Assembly: GCA_910583555.1 (NCBI GenBank)
Contig: CAJTXO010000012.1
Location: 47,657-111,656 of the forward strand
Origin: an uncultured Eubacterium sp.
Lineage (GTDB): Bacteria > Bacillota > Clostridia > Lachnospirales > Lachnospiraceae
DNA: 64,000 bases
Direction: 5' to 3'
Part shown: positions 36,656-45,820 of the stretch, in pieces
Layout: each line of letters begins with the position of its first letter
How positions within the stretch are numbered: position 1 is the first letter of the stretch
Notes under the pieces: model-generated
Seen by the model: the letters and a program-made list of their open reading frames with translations, nothing else
What the model was told of the DNA's origin: nothing
Databases searched by the model: none
Made by a program: the position numbers and the translations under genes

Positions 36656-37684
36656 ATGAAGATATTAGTGACAGGCGGCGCCGGATTTATCGGCGGAAAT
36701 TTTGTGCATCATATGGTAAATAAGTATCCGGAGGATCAGATCATCAATCTGGATCTGCTTACGTATGCGGGAAATCTGGAGACACTGAAACCGGTAGAGG
36801 ACAAGCCGAATTACAAATTTGTCCGCGGGGACATCGCTGACCGCGATTTTGTGATGGATCTGTTTGACAGAGAGCGGCCGGATTATGTCGTGAATTTTGC
36901 CGCGGAGAGCCATGTCGACCGTTCGATCACGGATCCGGGTGTCTTTGTGAGGACAAATGTCATGGGAACCCAGGTACTTTTGGACGCGTCGAAAGAATAT
37001 GGCGTCAAGCGTTATCATCAGGTATCGACCGATGAGGTTTACGGCGATCTGCCGCTTGACCGGCCGGATCTCTTTTTCCATGAAGATACACCGCTCCACA
37101 CGTCAAGTCCTTATTCGTCGAGTAAGGCGAGTGCCGATCTTTTTGTTCTCGCCTATGAGCGCACGTATGGACTGCCAGTCACTATCTCACGCTGTTCCAA
37201 TAATTACGGCCCCTATCATTTCCCGGAGAAGCTGATCCCGCTCATTATTTCGAGAGCGCTGGCTGATGAGAAACTTCCGGTATATGGGAAGGGAGAGAAT
37301 GTGCGCGACTGGCTGCACGTTTCTGATCACTGTGAGGCCATTGACCTTATCATCCATAAAGGAAAACCGGGTGAGGTGTACAATGTGGGAGGCCACAACG
37401 AAAAAACAAACCTGGAAGTTGTGAAAACGATACTGAAAGCGCTGGACAAGCCAGAAAGCCTGATCGAGTTCGTGACAGACCGTCCGGGACACGATCTGCG
37501 CTACGCGATCGATCCGACGAAACTGGAGACGGAGCTTGGCTGGAAGCCGAAATATACGTTTGAAACGGGGATCCGCCAGACGATTGACTGGTATTTAGAG
37601 AACCGCGAATGGTGGGAGAATATCATTAGCGGCGAGTACGCCAATTATTTCGAGAAAATGTACGGGGAGGACTTATCAGAATGA
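36656..37684 (+). CDS. rfbB: dTDP-glucose 4,6-dehydratase
   Basis: A 342-residue short-chain dehydrogenase/reductase of the extended class: TGGAGFIGGNF binds NAD near 7-17, STDEVYGDL holds the catalytic Thr/Asp/Glu region, and YSSSKAS is the YxxxK site. It converts dTDP-glucose to the 4-keto-6-deoxy sugar, the second step of dTDP-L-rhamnose synthesis. It overlaps rfbD by four bases (ATGA). rfbA lies 7 kb downstream. Confidence 0.93.
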   Translation: MKILVTGGAGFIGGNFVHHMVNKYPEDQIINLDLLTYAGNLETLKPVEDKPNYKFVRGDIADRDFVMDLFDRERPDYVVNFAAESHVDRSITDPGVFVRTNVMGTQVLLDASKEYGVKRYHQVSTDEVYGDLPLDRPDLFFHEDTPLHTSSPYSSSKASADLFVLAYERTYGLPVTISRCSNNYGPYHFPEKLIPLIISRALADEKLPVYGKGENVRDWLHVSDHCEAIDLIIHKGKPGEVYNVGGHNEKTNLEVVKTILKALDKPESLIEFVTDRPGHDLRYAIDPTKLETELGWKPKYTFETGIRQTIDWYLENREWWENIISGEYANYFEKMYGEDLSE

Positions 37685-38529
37685 AAGTGCTGGTAACTGG
37701 GATCGGGGGACAGCTCGGTCATGATGTCGTGCGCGAACTGGAACAGCGCGGGCAGGACGTAGTCGGCGTCGGACGCGAAGAGATGGATATCACTGACGCG
37801 GAAAAAGTGGGAGAAGTCATCCGGGCCTGCGCGCCGGATGCTGTAATCCACTGCAGTGCGTATACAGCGGTGGATCGTGCGGAGGATGAAGCCGATCAAT
37901 GCCGTAAAGTAAATGTGGATGGGGCGAAAAACATCGCTGAGGTCTGTGCGGAACTGGATTGTAAGATGATTTATATCAGCACCGATTTCGTGTTTTCCGG
38001 GGAGGGAGAGCGTCCTTGGGAGACGGATGATGCAGCGGGCCCGATCAGTGTATATGGCAGGACGAAATATGAGGGAGAAACGGAGGTTAAATCGAGATTA
38101 GACAAGTTCTTTATCGTGCGTATTTCCTGGGTGTTTGGGAAAAACGGAAATAACTTTGTCAAGACAATGCTCCGCATCGGAAAAGAGAACGGCGCCGTGA
38201 AGGTGGTAGACGATCAGATCGGTTCTCCTACCTACACGCGGGATATGGCAGTTCTTCTCGCAGACATGGTGCAGACGGAGAAATACGGTGTGTACCACGC
38301 ATCTAATGAGGGTTTCTGCAGTTGGTATGAATTTGCGAAGGAGATTTTCCGGCTGGCAGGAATGGACGAGGTTTCGGTGACGCCGATCACGAGTGATCAG
38401 TTTCCAGCAAAAGCTAAACGCCCATTTAACAGCCGAATGAGCAAAGAAAAACTGATTAAAGAAGGGTTTAATAAATTGCCTTCTTGGCAGGATGCGCTGA
38501 AGAGGTATCTGCAGGAATTGGACGTATGA
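37681..38529 (+). CDS. rfbD: dTDP-4-dehydrorhamnose reductase
   Basis: This 282-residue protein has GIGGQLGHDVVREL (NADPH loop), the STDFVFSG segment and YGRTKYEGE (YxxxK). It performs the last reduction giving dTDP-L-rhamnose, used for wall or surface polysaccharides. ATG overlaps the rfbB stop; ggagg lies about ten bases upstream. The epimerase rfbC is not found between rfbB and rfbD, nor elsewhere in the window. Confidence 0.93.
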   Translation: MKVLVTGIGGQLGHDVVRELEQRGQDVVGVGREEMDITDAEKVGEVIRACAPDAVIHCSAYTAVDRAEDEADQCRKVNVDGAKNIAEVCAELDCKMIYISTDFVFSGEGERPWETDDAAGPISVYGRTKYEGETEVKSRLDKFFIVRISWVFGKNGNNFVKTMLRIGKENGAVKVVDDQIGSPTYTRDMAVLLADMVQTEKYGVYHASNEGFCSWYEFAKEIFRLAGMDEVSVTPITSDQFPAKAKRPFNSRMSKEKLIKEGFNKLPSWQDALKRYLQELDV

Positions 38530-38576
38530 ATCGGAAGCTTATTATCATCTGCCAGTGCATAGTGGTACTGCCTAAC

Positions 38577-38607
38577 ATGTGCCGGTTCTTAATGATACCG
38601 GCACGTT
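38577..38607. repeat. Inverted repeat across the PBP1A stop codon
   Basis: gtgccggt and accggcac flank a ten-base loop that contains the PBP1A stop codon (minus strand). It lies between convergent rfbD and PBP1A. It could serve as a shared terminator, but neither side has a long T-run. Confidence 0.5.
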
Positions 38608-40997
38608 TCGGTGGGCACGTTTCCTTTGGCGAAGTATTCTTTCTTATACGAAGAGCCGTAATGCCCTTCCGGCGCAAGCTTGCCACATTTTGTACAGACA
38701 TATACTGAGATCACCGATTTCGGTTTTTCAAATTCAGCCGTTTCATAGCGGCTGTTTATTTTTTCCATAATTGCCTTCCAGATCGCCTTGTGGAACGTTG
38801 TGTTTGTCTGCTTTTCACTGGCGTCAAAACCGCCCCAGATGCCGGCCGTCAGGTATGGTGTATAGCCGACAAACCAAAGGTCTTTATTATCTGTGGTCGT
38901 CCCGGTCTTTCCGGCCAGCGGCATCTGCAGGTTGTCAAACCGGACAGCGGTACCAGTGCCGGATTTCACGACATCCTGCATGGCATCGGTGAGGAGCCAG
39001 GCAGTCGAATCTTTCATCACCTGTTTGCTCGTCGGCGTCGAGTACGTTACGGTTTCATTTCCATTGATATCAATTTCTTTCACTTTGGAAGGGGCCTTGT
39101 TCAATAGGACATTACCGTCGTGGTCGATGACTTTTGTATAAAAAGTAGGTTTATTGTATACGCCTCCGTTGGCGATGCTGGCAAAACCGGAAGTTAATTC
39201 AAGATTGGACACACCTTTTGTCAACCCTCCCAGTGCCATAGGAAGCGCGATATCTGTAAAGATTTTTCCGCTCGAGTCTGTATAACTGTCAACCAACGAG
39301 GTAAAATCCAGATTTAATAGATAATCATAACCTATTTTGGGCGTTACCTGCTGCAAAGTCTTGACAGCGATAACGTTCATCGAATCCGCGATTGCGGTCC
39401 GCATAGTGACATCTCCGCGGTAACCGGTGTACCAGTTTTTGACAAGGCGTTTTGTTCCCGGGTATTCATAGGGTTCGTCTTTCTGCACGGTGGCCAGTGT
39501 CATGGCGGCGGTGTCCAGCGCGGGCAGATAAGTGGAAAGTACTTTAAAGGTTGAGCCGGGCTGCCGCAGTGAAGTGGTCGCGCGGTTGAGCGTGCGGCTC
39601 GCCGTTTTTTCCCCGCGTCCCCCTGTGATTGCTTTTACCTGACCGGTATGCTGGTCGAGGATGAGGAAGGATACCTGCGGCTGGATCACATATTCGATTT
39701 TTTCACCGTCCACGGTCTTTCCTTTACTCATGGCCTTTTTGTACGTTTTAATGTACTTGTCAGCACCCTTTTTGTCGGAATAGTATAGACTGACGATCAT
39801 ATTTTTCTTTTTGGCGAACCAGTTGATCATCGTACCTGCGTTGTAATTCGAAGCTTTTCCGCTCTCGTCGGTCACGGTCAGCTGGTAGTTGAGCTGATAG
39901 GTGGAATCAGCCGGATAATAGGATTCGGTGTTGATGATCTTGTCACATATTTTCTGCATGGAAGAATCCTGCGTGGAATAGATCGTCAAACCGCCGCGGT
40001 AGAGGGCGTTATACGCCTGTGTCTCGGTGTAGCCGAGTTCTTCTTTCATATCATTAATGATCTGGTCGATAAGTGAATCCGTAAAGAACGATGTGGCGGT
40101 CTGCCCCTGTATCGTTTCTTTATTTACCGATTTAATGCGGGCGTAAACCTTGTCCGCCATCGCCTCATCGTATTCTTCCGATGTGATGTAACCCTGTTCT
40201 TTCATATAAGAAAGGATCGTGAGCCGTTTTTTTCCGTTCTTTTTCGGATGGGTGATCGGATTGTAGCCGGAAGGATTCTGTGTGATGCCGGCGAGCACGG
40301 CCGATTCCGAAATCGTCAGTTCGGAGACGTCTTTTCCGAAATACCGTTTGGATGCAGCTTGTACACCGAGCGTGTTCTGTCCTAAGTTGATCGTATTCAG
40401 GTAATATTCCATGATCTGCTTTTTCGACAGCTTGTTTTCGAGTTGGATGGCCAGATACTGCTCCTGGATCTTTCGTTCGATCTTCTGTATGAGTGTCGTC
40501 TCTTCCCCGCCGCCGAACACCTGGTTTTTTAACAGCTGCTGCGTCAGCGTGCTGGCGCCCTGGTGGAATTCCCCGCCGTTCGATAAACCGGTATAGACGG
40601 CGCGGAAAATTCCCCGCAGGTCGATGCCGTCGTGCGTCCAAAAGCGCTCATCCTCGATGGCGACAAACGCGTTCTGCAGATGGATGGGGATTTTATCGAG
40701 CGTCGTGTACTCGCGGTTGGCCTCCCTGCCCACAAGCGTCTGCACGAGCTTTCCCTTTGAATTTAAAATTTTTGTGGCGTAGCCGTCCGGCACGACATTG
40801 ATGGATTCGATGCTCGGGGCCGTTTCCATCAGACCGTTGACCGCGCCGGCCAGAGCGCTGATCCCGACGACCGCGCATACGATGAATACGATGAGGAACA
40901 GCCGGGAGGCGACTACTTTTGCTTTGTGTATCCGATGTGTGGCGGGCGATTTGAGAGCTTTCGTCTTTGCCAACGCGTGTTTTTTACTGAAATTCAT
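38589..40997 (-). CDS. Class A penicillin-binding protein (PBP1A type)
   Basis: The 802-residue protein has one N-terminal membrane helix (about 29-52), a GT51 glycosyltransferase domain (EDERFWTHDGID, QGASTLTQQLLKN, KIQEQYLAIQLE) and a transpeptidase domain with RQPGSTFK (active Ser), the SxN-type ADSMN and the KTG motif AGKTGTT. It polymerises and crosslinks peptidoglycan outside the membrane. It ends in a cysteine-containing tail (CTKCGKLAPEGHY and TCRYH), a zinc-ribbon-like pattern. A TATAAT on the minus strand (41064-41059) is its likely -10. It is divergent from the IMPACT gene. Confidence 0.93.
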   Translation of the reverse strand: MNFSKKHALAKTKALKSPATHRIHKAKVVASRLFLIVFIVCAVVGISALAGAVNGLMETAPSIESINVVPDGYATKILNSKGKLVQTLVGREANREYTTLDKIPIHLQNAFVAIEDERFWTHDGIDLRGIFRAVYTGLSNGGEFHQGASTLTQQLLKNQVFGGGEETTLIQKIERKIQEQYLAIQLENKLSKKQIMEYYLNTINLGQNTLGVQAASKRYFGKDVSELTISESAVLAGITQNPSGYNPITHPKKNGKKRLTILSYMKEQGYITSEEYDEAMADKVYARIKSVNKETIQGQTATSFFTDSLIDQIINDMKEELGYTETQAYNALYRGGLTIYSTQDSSMQKICDKIINTESYYPADSTYQLNYQLTVTDESGKASNYNAGTMINWFAKKKNMIVSLYYSDKKGADKYIKTYKKAMSKGKTVDGEKIEYVIQPQVSFLILDQHTGQVKAITGGRGEKTASRTLNRATTSLRQPGSTFKVLSTYLPALDTAAMTLATVQKDEPYEYPGTKRLVKNWYTGYRGDVTMRTAIADSMNVIAVKTLQQVTPKIGYDYLLNLDFTSLVDSYTDSSGKIFTDIALPMALGGLTKGVSNLELTSGFASIANGGVYNKPTFYTKVIDHDGNVLLNKAPSKVKEIDINGNETVTYSTPTSKQVMKDSTAWLLTDAMQDVVKSGTGTAVRFDNLQMPLAGKTGTTTDNKDLWFVGYTPYLTAGIWGGFDASEKQTNTTFHKAIWKAIMEKINSRYETAEFEKPKSVISVYVCTKCGKLAPEGHYGSSYKKEYFAKGNVPTETCRYH

Positions 40998-41147
40998 GCG
41001 CTGAAAACCTTCCTTTTATATGATGATGAAGTAAACCGTTTTGTGCCTGAATACTATTATTATATCAAAAATACTTGCAAAGGAAAAGAAAAATTAGTAA
41101 ACTATTGTAAAGAATCACATGAGAAATGGCGAAAGGAATCGAAAGCG

Positions 41148-41780
41148 ATGTGTTCACCTCTGAAAATAGTGCAGGAGGGCGGTACGGGAGAAGTGGTGGA
41201 AAAGAAATCCCGCTTTATCGCCCAGGTATTTCCGGTGAAAACCGAAGAAGAAGCGCTGGAGCACCTGACCAGCGTGCGGAAGAAACATTATGACGCGAGA
41301 CACAACTGTTTTGCGTACGTGATCGGGGAGAAAAACGAGACGGAGAGGTGCAGCGATGACGGGGAGCCTTCCGGCACGGCCGGCCGCCCGATCCTGGATG
41401 TGATCACCGGGTGCGGGATCCACGATGTGCTCATCGTGGTGACCAGGTATTTCGGCGGGACGCTGCTGGGAACGGGAGGACTCGTGCGGGCGTATTCGGC
41501 TGCCGCGAAGCAGGGACTTGACAACTGCGCGGTCGTCGAAAAACGGAGAGGGTATTATGTGACGGTCACGACCGATTACACCGATCTCGGTAAGGTCCAG
41601 TATATTGCCGCCGAACAGGGTCTCGCGGAAGAAAACGCCGATTACGCGGAAGATGTGGAACTGGTTTATACGATCCCCGAAGAACAAGTGGCGGCGTTTG
41701 AGAAGCAGGTGACGGAAAAGACGGCCGGCAAGGGAAAGGTGGAACGAGGTGACAAGACGTGGATCTACTTGAATATATGA
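41148..41780 (+). CDS. IMPACT/YigZ-family protein
   Basis: ATG at 41148 (aaagga upstream) gives a 210-residue protein, normal for the family; the longer frame from 40926 runs antisense to PBP1A and is unlikely. FIAQVFPVKTEEEALEHL, DDGEPSGTAGRPIL and VVTRYFGGTLLGTGGLVRAY are family signatures. Members are related to eukaryotic IMPACT and have been linked to translation, but the bacterial role is not settled. The end overlaps the rarA start region by 22 bases, so the two are probably coupled. Confidence 0.88.
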   Translation: MCSPLKIVQEGGTGEVVEKKSRFIAQVFPVKTEEEALEHLTSVRKKHYDARHNCFAYVIGEKNETERCSDDGEPSGTAGRPILDVITGCGIHDVLIVVTRYFGGTLLGTGGLVRAYSAAAKQGLDNCAVVEKRRGYYVTVTTDYTDLGKVQYIAAEQGLAEENADYAEDVELVYTIPEEQVAAFEKQVTEKTAGKGKVERGDKTWIYLNI

Positions 41781-43102
41781 ATGAAAAAAATAAGGAGAAG
41801 GAAGCGCCCCTGGCTTCCCGGCTGCGGCCGGGGACGCTCGACGAGGTGGTCGGACAGGAGCATATCATAGGAAAGGACAAGCTGCTTTACCGGGCGATCC
41901 AGGCTGATAAGCTCAGTTCGATCCTTTTGTTCGGCCCTCCCGGTACGGGAAAAACAACGCTCGCCAAAGTGATCGCGGGGACGACGAAGGCGGAGTTTTT
42001 GCAGATCAATGCTACCGCCGCCGGGAAGAAGGATATGGAAGCGGTCGTGGCAAAGGCCAAAGAGAACATGGGAATGTACGGGCGGAAGACGATCCTGTTT
42101 ATCGACGAGATCCACCGCTTCAATAAGGGCCAGCAGGATTACCTTCTGCCGTTTGTGGAGGACGGCACTGTGATCCTCATCGGAGCTACCACGGAGAATC
42201 CGTATTTTGAGGTAAATGGGGCGTTGATCTCACGTTCCATTATTTTTGAACTGCATCCGCTCTCGGAAGAAAATATAAAGACGCTGTTGCTGCGGGCCGT
42301 TACCGACGAGGAAAAGGGGCTCGGGAGCTATCACGCCGTGATTGAGGAAGACGCGCTCTCGTTTCTCGCGGACATCAGCGGCGGCGACGCGCGGATGGCG
42401 CTCAATGCCATTGAACTGGGTGTGCTGACGACGGAGCGCGCGGAAGACGGCGTCATCCATATTACGGTGGATGTCGCGGAGGAGTGTATCCAGAAGCGCG
42501 TCCTGCGCTATGATAAAACAGGAGATAACCACTATGACACGATCTCCGCGTTCATCAAAAGTATGCGCGGTTCCGATCCGGATGCGGCGATCTACTATCT
42601 GGCGCGCATGCTCTACGCCGGGGAGGATATCAAATTTATTGCCCGCAGGATCATGATATGCGCGGCGGAGGACGTGTCGAACGCCGATCCGCAGGCGCTC
42701 GTCGTGGCCGTACAGGCGGCGCAGGCCGTCGAGAGGATCGGTATGCCGGAGTCGCAGATCATACTGGCCCAGGCGGCCGCCTATGTGGCTTGCGCGCCAA
42801 AGAGCAATTCCGCCGTTACGGCGATCGGCGCGGCGATGCAGTACGTATCCACCCATCCGGAACATAAGATCCCGCCGTATCTTCAGGACTCCCACTATAA
42901 GGGGGCGGCGAAGCTCGGCCGCGGCATCGGCTACCAGTACGCCCACGACTTTGAGAACCATTATGTGGAACAGCAGTATCTGCCGGATGAGATCCGGGAT
43001 ATGAAATTTTATGAACTGTCGGATATGGGCATGGAAAAGAGGTTAAAAGAACATTTAACGGCTATCAAGAGGGGAGGTACTCATGGAAAAGGAGAGGAAT
43101 GA
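41759..43102 (+). CDS. rarA: RarA/MgsA-type AAA+ replication-associated ATPase
   Basis: GTG at 41759 is chosen because gaggtga lies at the right distance and MDLLEYMNEKNKEKEAPLASRLRP is the normal N-terminus; ATG at 41777 is an alternative. The 447-residue protein has Walker A GPPGTGKT (59-66), Walker B LFIDEIHRF, a sensor GATTENP, and the C-terminal tetramer domain. It acts at stalled replication forks. It overlaps the IMPACT gene upstream and a small membrane gene downstream. Confidence 0.93.
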   Translation: MDLLEYMNEKNKEKEAPLASRLRPGTLDEVVGQEHIIGKDKLLYRAIQADKLSSILLFGPPGTGKTTLAKVIAGTTKAEFLQINATAAGKKDMEAVVAKAKENMGMYGRKTILFIDEIHRFNKGQQDYLLPFVEDGTVILIGATTENPYFEVNGALISRSIIFELHPLSEENIKTLLLRAVTDEEKGLGSYHAVIEEDALSFLADISGGDARMALNAIELGVLTTERAEDGVIHITVDVAEECIQKRVLRYDKTGDNHYDTISAFIKSMRGSDPDAAIYYLARMLYAGEDIKFIARRIMICAAEDVSNADPQALVVAVQAAQAVERIGMPESQIILAQAAAYVACAPKSNSAVTAIGAAMQYVSTHPEHKIPPYLQDSHYKGAAKLGRGIGYQYAHDFENHYVEQQYLPDEIRDMKFYELSDMGMEKRLKEHLTAIKRGGTHGKGEE

Positions 43103-43358
43103 GATCAGTCAGGAACGGATGGAGGAACGAACGGAAGAACAGGACGGGAAACCGAAAAGTTCATATCCGAAAGGCGCCCGTATCATCGCCGGTGTGGGGA
43201 CTGTGCTGCTCGCACTCATGTATGTGGTCACGCTGATCGCGGCGTTGACGACTTCCCCGGCGTCAAGCGGGTTATTTAAGGCGTGTCTGGGCGGTTCGAT
43301 CCTGCTTCCCATTATGCTGTGGTTATATATACGGTTTGCAAAGCTTTTGAACAAATAG
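43083..43358 (+). CDS. Small membrane protein, unknown
   Basis: This 91-residue protein has a charged N-terminal third and two transmembrane helices (about 35-55 and 63-83). I do not recognise a family. Its start (behind ggagg) lies 20 bases inside the end of rarA, in another frame, which indicates coupled translation. tgt follows by 18 bases. Confidence 0.7.
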   Translation: MEKERNEISQERMEERTEEQDGKPKSSYPKGARIIAGVGTVLLALMYVVTLIAALTTSPASSGLFKACLGGSILLPIMLWLYIRFAKLLNK

Positions 43359-43376
43359 AAAGGGAACGGGAGCAAT

Positions 43377-44510
43377 ATGTTTGAAATAGTAGCAAGAGAA
43401 GGAAAAGCGAAACAGGGCGTGTTCCACACGCCGCACGGGGACATCCAGACGCCGGTTTTCATGAATGTAGGGACGGTGGCGGCCATCAAGGGCGCCGTAT
43501 CGACGATGGATCTAAAGGAGATCGGCACGCAGGTAGAACTGTCAAATACGTATCATCTACACGTGCGTCCGGGGGATGACGTGATTCGCCAGTTGGGCGG
43601 ACTGCACCGGTTCATGAACTGGGACAGGCCGATCCTCACCGATTCCGGCGGTTTTCAGGTATTCTCCCTCGCCGGACTGCGCAGGATCAAAGAAGAGGGC
43701 GTATATTTCCAGTCCCATATCGATGGCAGAAAAATTTTTATGGGGCCGGAAGAGAGCATGCAGATCCAGTCAAATCTGGCGTCAACGATCGCGATGGCGT
43801 TTGATGAGTGCGCCCCGCACCCAGCGACACGAGAATATATGGAGGCGTCGGTGGCGCGGACGACAAGGTGGCTCGGGCGCTGCAAAGTAAAAATGCAGGA
43901 GTTGAATGCCAGGGAGGACACGATCAACCGAAGGCAGCTGTTGTTCGGCATCAACCAGGGCGGGACGTTTGAGGACATCCGCATCCGCCACGCGCAGCAG
44001 ATCCGGGAGATGGATCTCGACGGCTACGCGGTCGGAGGGCTTGCGGTCGGGGAGAGCCACGAAGAGATGTACCGCATTCTGGATGCGGTCGTGCCGGAAC
44101 TGCCAGCGGAAAAGCCGGTGTATCTCATGGGAGTCGGCACGCCGCAGAACATACTGGAGGCTGTGGAGCGCGGCGTGGACTTTTTTGACTGCGTGTATCC
44201 CGCGAGAAACGGCAGGCATGGACACGCTTATACAAATTTTGGAAAAATGAATCTGATGAACAAACGGTTTGAACTGGATGAGCGGCCGATCGAGGTGGGC
44301 TGCCAGTGTCCGGCGTGCCGCCATTATACGCGAGCCTACATCCGGCATCTGTTAAAAGCAAAAGAAATGCTGGGACTTCGATTATTGGTCTTGCATAATC
44401 TTTATTTTTATAATACAATGATGAGTGAGGTTCGCGAAGCGATCGGAACGAATTGTTTTGCGCAGTATAAAAAGAAGAAGATAGATTTAATGGCATCTGG
44501 AGAGTATTAG
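43377..44510 (+). CDS. tgt: tRNA-guanine transglycosylase (queuosine pathway)
   Basis: The 377-residue protein is a TIM-barrel transglycosylase with DSGGFQVFSL (general acid/base Asp), the nucleophile Asp271 in FFDCVYPARNGRHG, and a zinc site CQCPACRHYTRAYIRHL. It replaces guanine 34 in GUN-anticodon tRNAs with a queuosine precursor. It is followed by yajC, an order common in bacteria. gaaagggaacggg precedes the start. Confidence 0.95.
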   Translation: MFEIVAREGKAKQGVFHTPHGDIQTPVFMNVGTVAAIKGAVSTMDLKEIGTQVELSNTYHLHVRPGDDVIRQLGGLHRFMNWDRPILTDSGGFQVFSLAGLRRIKEEGVYFQSHIDGRKIFMGPEESMQIQSNLASTIAMAFDECAPHPATREYMEASVARTTRWLGRCKVKMQELNAREDTINRRQLLFGINQGGTFEDIRIRHAQQIREMDLDGYAVGGLAVGESHEEMYRILDAVVPELPAEKPVYLMGVGTPQNILEAVERGVDFFDCVYPARNGRHGHAYTNFGKMNLMNKRFELDERPIEVGCQCPACRHYTRAYIRHLLKAKEMLGLRLLVLHNLYFYNTMMSEVREAIGTNCFAQYKKKKIDLMASGEY

Positions 44511-44541
44511 ATCTTTGATTCGAGACTAGGAGGTACTTAGA

Positions 44542-44823
44542 ATGGGAACAGTAGGTATGCTGATCTACGTGGTCGTGATCATCGGAGCATTTTATTTTAT
44601 CGCGATCCGTCCGCAGAGAAAACAGGAGAAGGAGCGCCAGGCGATGGTGGCAAGCGTCGCTGTCGGTGACAGTATCCTTACGACGAGTGGTTTTTATGGC
44701 GTGATCATAGACATGACGGACGACGTCGTGATCGTTGAGTTTGGAAGTAATAAAAACTGCCGCATTCCGATGAAAAAAGAAGCGATCGTCGAAGTGGAAA
44801 AAGCGAAAGACGCCGGATTATGA
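44542..44823 (+). CDS. yajC: YajC, preprotein translocase subunit
   Basis: A 93-residue protein with one N-terminal transmembrane helix (about 5-22), the IRPQRKQEKE motif right after it, and a small beta-rich domain (GDSILTTSGFYGVI). YajC associates with SecDF in protein export. aggaggt lies eight bases before the start. The position behind tgt supports the call; secD and secF are not in the window. Confidence 0.93.
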   Translation: MGTVGMLIYVVVIIGAFYFIAIRPQRKQEKERQAMVASVAVGDSILTTSGFYGVIIDMTDDVVIVEFGSNKNCRIPMKKEAIVEVEKAKDAGL

Positions 44824-44845
44824 TGGGAAGGATGGAGAGATTGGC

Positions 44846-45724
44846 ATGAAAGGAATTATATTAGCCGGTGGTTCCGGTACGAGGTTGTATCCGCTGACGA
44901 TGGTGACGTCAAAACAGTTATTGCCGGTATACGATAAACCGATGATCTATTACCCGCTCTCGACGCTCATGCTGGCCGGGATCCGGGATATCCTGATCAT
45001 TTCGACGCCGGTTGACCTGCCGAATTTCGAGCGGTTGCTCGGCGACGGCTCCAATTTCGGCATCCATCTGGAGTATAAAGTCCAGCCAAGTCCCGATGGA
45101 CTGGCTCAGGCGTTCCTGATCGGCGAGGAATTTATTGACGGCGAGGCGTGCGCGATGGTGCTCGGCGACAATATTTTTTACGGGAGCGGACTGGGAAGTC
45201 ATCTGCGGGAAGCGGCGTCGCGCGAAAACGGTGCCACAGTATTTGGCTACTATGTCGATGACCCGGAGCGTTTCGGTATCGTGGAATTTGACGGGGACGG
45301 CAAGGCGGTCTCAGTCGAAGAGAAACCGGAACATCCGAAATCCAATTACGCGGTGACGGGACTTTATTTTTACGATAACCGTGTTGTGGAAATGGCGAAA
45401 AAAGTAAAGCCGTCGGCGCGCGGCGAGCTGGAGATCACCGATCTGAACCGCATGTATCTGGAAGAGGGCGCGCTGAACGTCATTACGCTCGGGCGCGGTT
45501 ACGCCTGGCTGGATACCGGGACGATGGACGCGCTGGCCGATGCGAGCGAATTTGTCAAAGTGATCGAAAAGCGCCAGGGCATCATGCTGTCGGCAATCGA
45601 AGAAATCGCGTATAAGAACGGGTGGATCGACAGGGAGAAGCTGCTGGCGTCCGCAGATTTATACGGAAAGTCAAGCTACGGCAAACATCTGAGACAGGTG
45701 GCGGACGGCAGGATTTTATATTAA
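44846..45724 (+). CDS. rfbA: Glucose-1-phosphate thymidylyltransferase
   Basis: This 292-residue nucleotidyltransferase begins MKGIILAGGSGTRLYPLT, with the signature GGSGTRLYP, followed by DKPMIYYPLSTLMLAGIRD and VEEKPEHPKSNYAVTGLYFYD. It makes dTDP-glucose, the first step of dTDP-rhamnose synthesis, and so works with rfbB and rfbD, which lie 7 kb upstream. It starts 22 bases after yajC behind a ggatggaga site. Confidence 0.95.
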   Translation: MKGIILAGGSGTRLYPLTMVTSKQLLPVYDKPMIYYPLSTLMLAGIRDILIISTPVDLPNFERLLGDGSNFGIHLEYKVQPSPDGLAQAFLIGEEFIDGEACAMVLGDNIFYGSGLGSHLREAASRENGATVFGYYVDDPERFGIVEFDGDGKAVSVEEKPEHPKSNYAVTGLYFYDNRVVEMAKKVKPSARGELEITDLNRMYLEEGALNVITLGRGYAWLDTGTMDALADASEFVKVIEKRQGIMLSAIEEIAYKNGWIDREKLLASADLYGKSSYGKHLRQVADGRILY

Positions 45725-45763
45725 ATTTTTATTTGTTTCCAAAATTTGCAGAGCGATACATTG

Positions 45764-45817
45764 TATAATCACCTCAATTCAGGCAAGACTATTTATAAAA
45801 CTTGAATTGAGGTGATT
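45764..45817 (+). promoter_or_regulatory. -10 element and 15-bp inverted repeat covering the ribosome binding site
   Basis: TATAAT at 45764-45769 is followed by a perfect inverted repeat: aatcacctcaattca (45767-45781) and tgaattgaggtgatt (45803-45817), with a 21-base loop. The right arm contains aggtga, the ribosome binding site of the next gene. A transcript reading through from rfbA would fold the site into a hairpin, while one starting near 45776 would lack most of the left arm. An operator role is also possible. The -35 is weak. Confidence 0.6.
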
Positions 45818-45820
45818 TAC

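Noticed and set aside
40926..41147. Upstream extension of the IMPACT frame
   Set aside because: It runs through the PBP1A start and promoter; ATG 41148 gives the normal family length.
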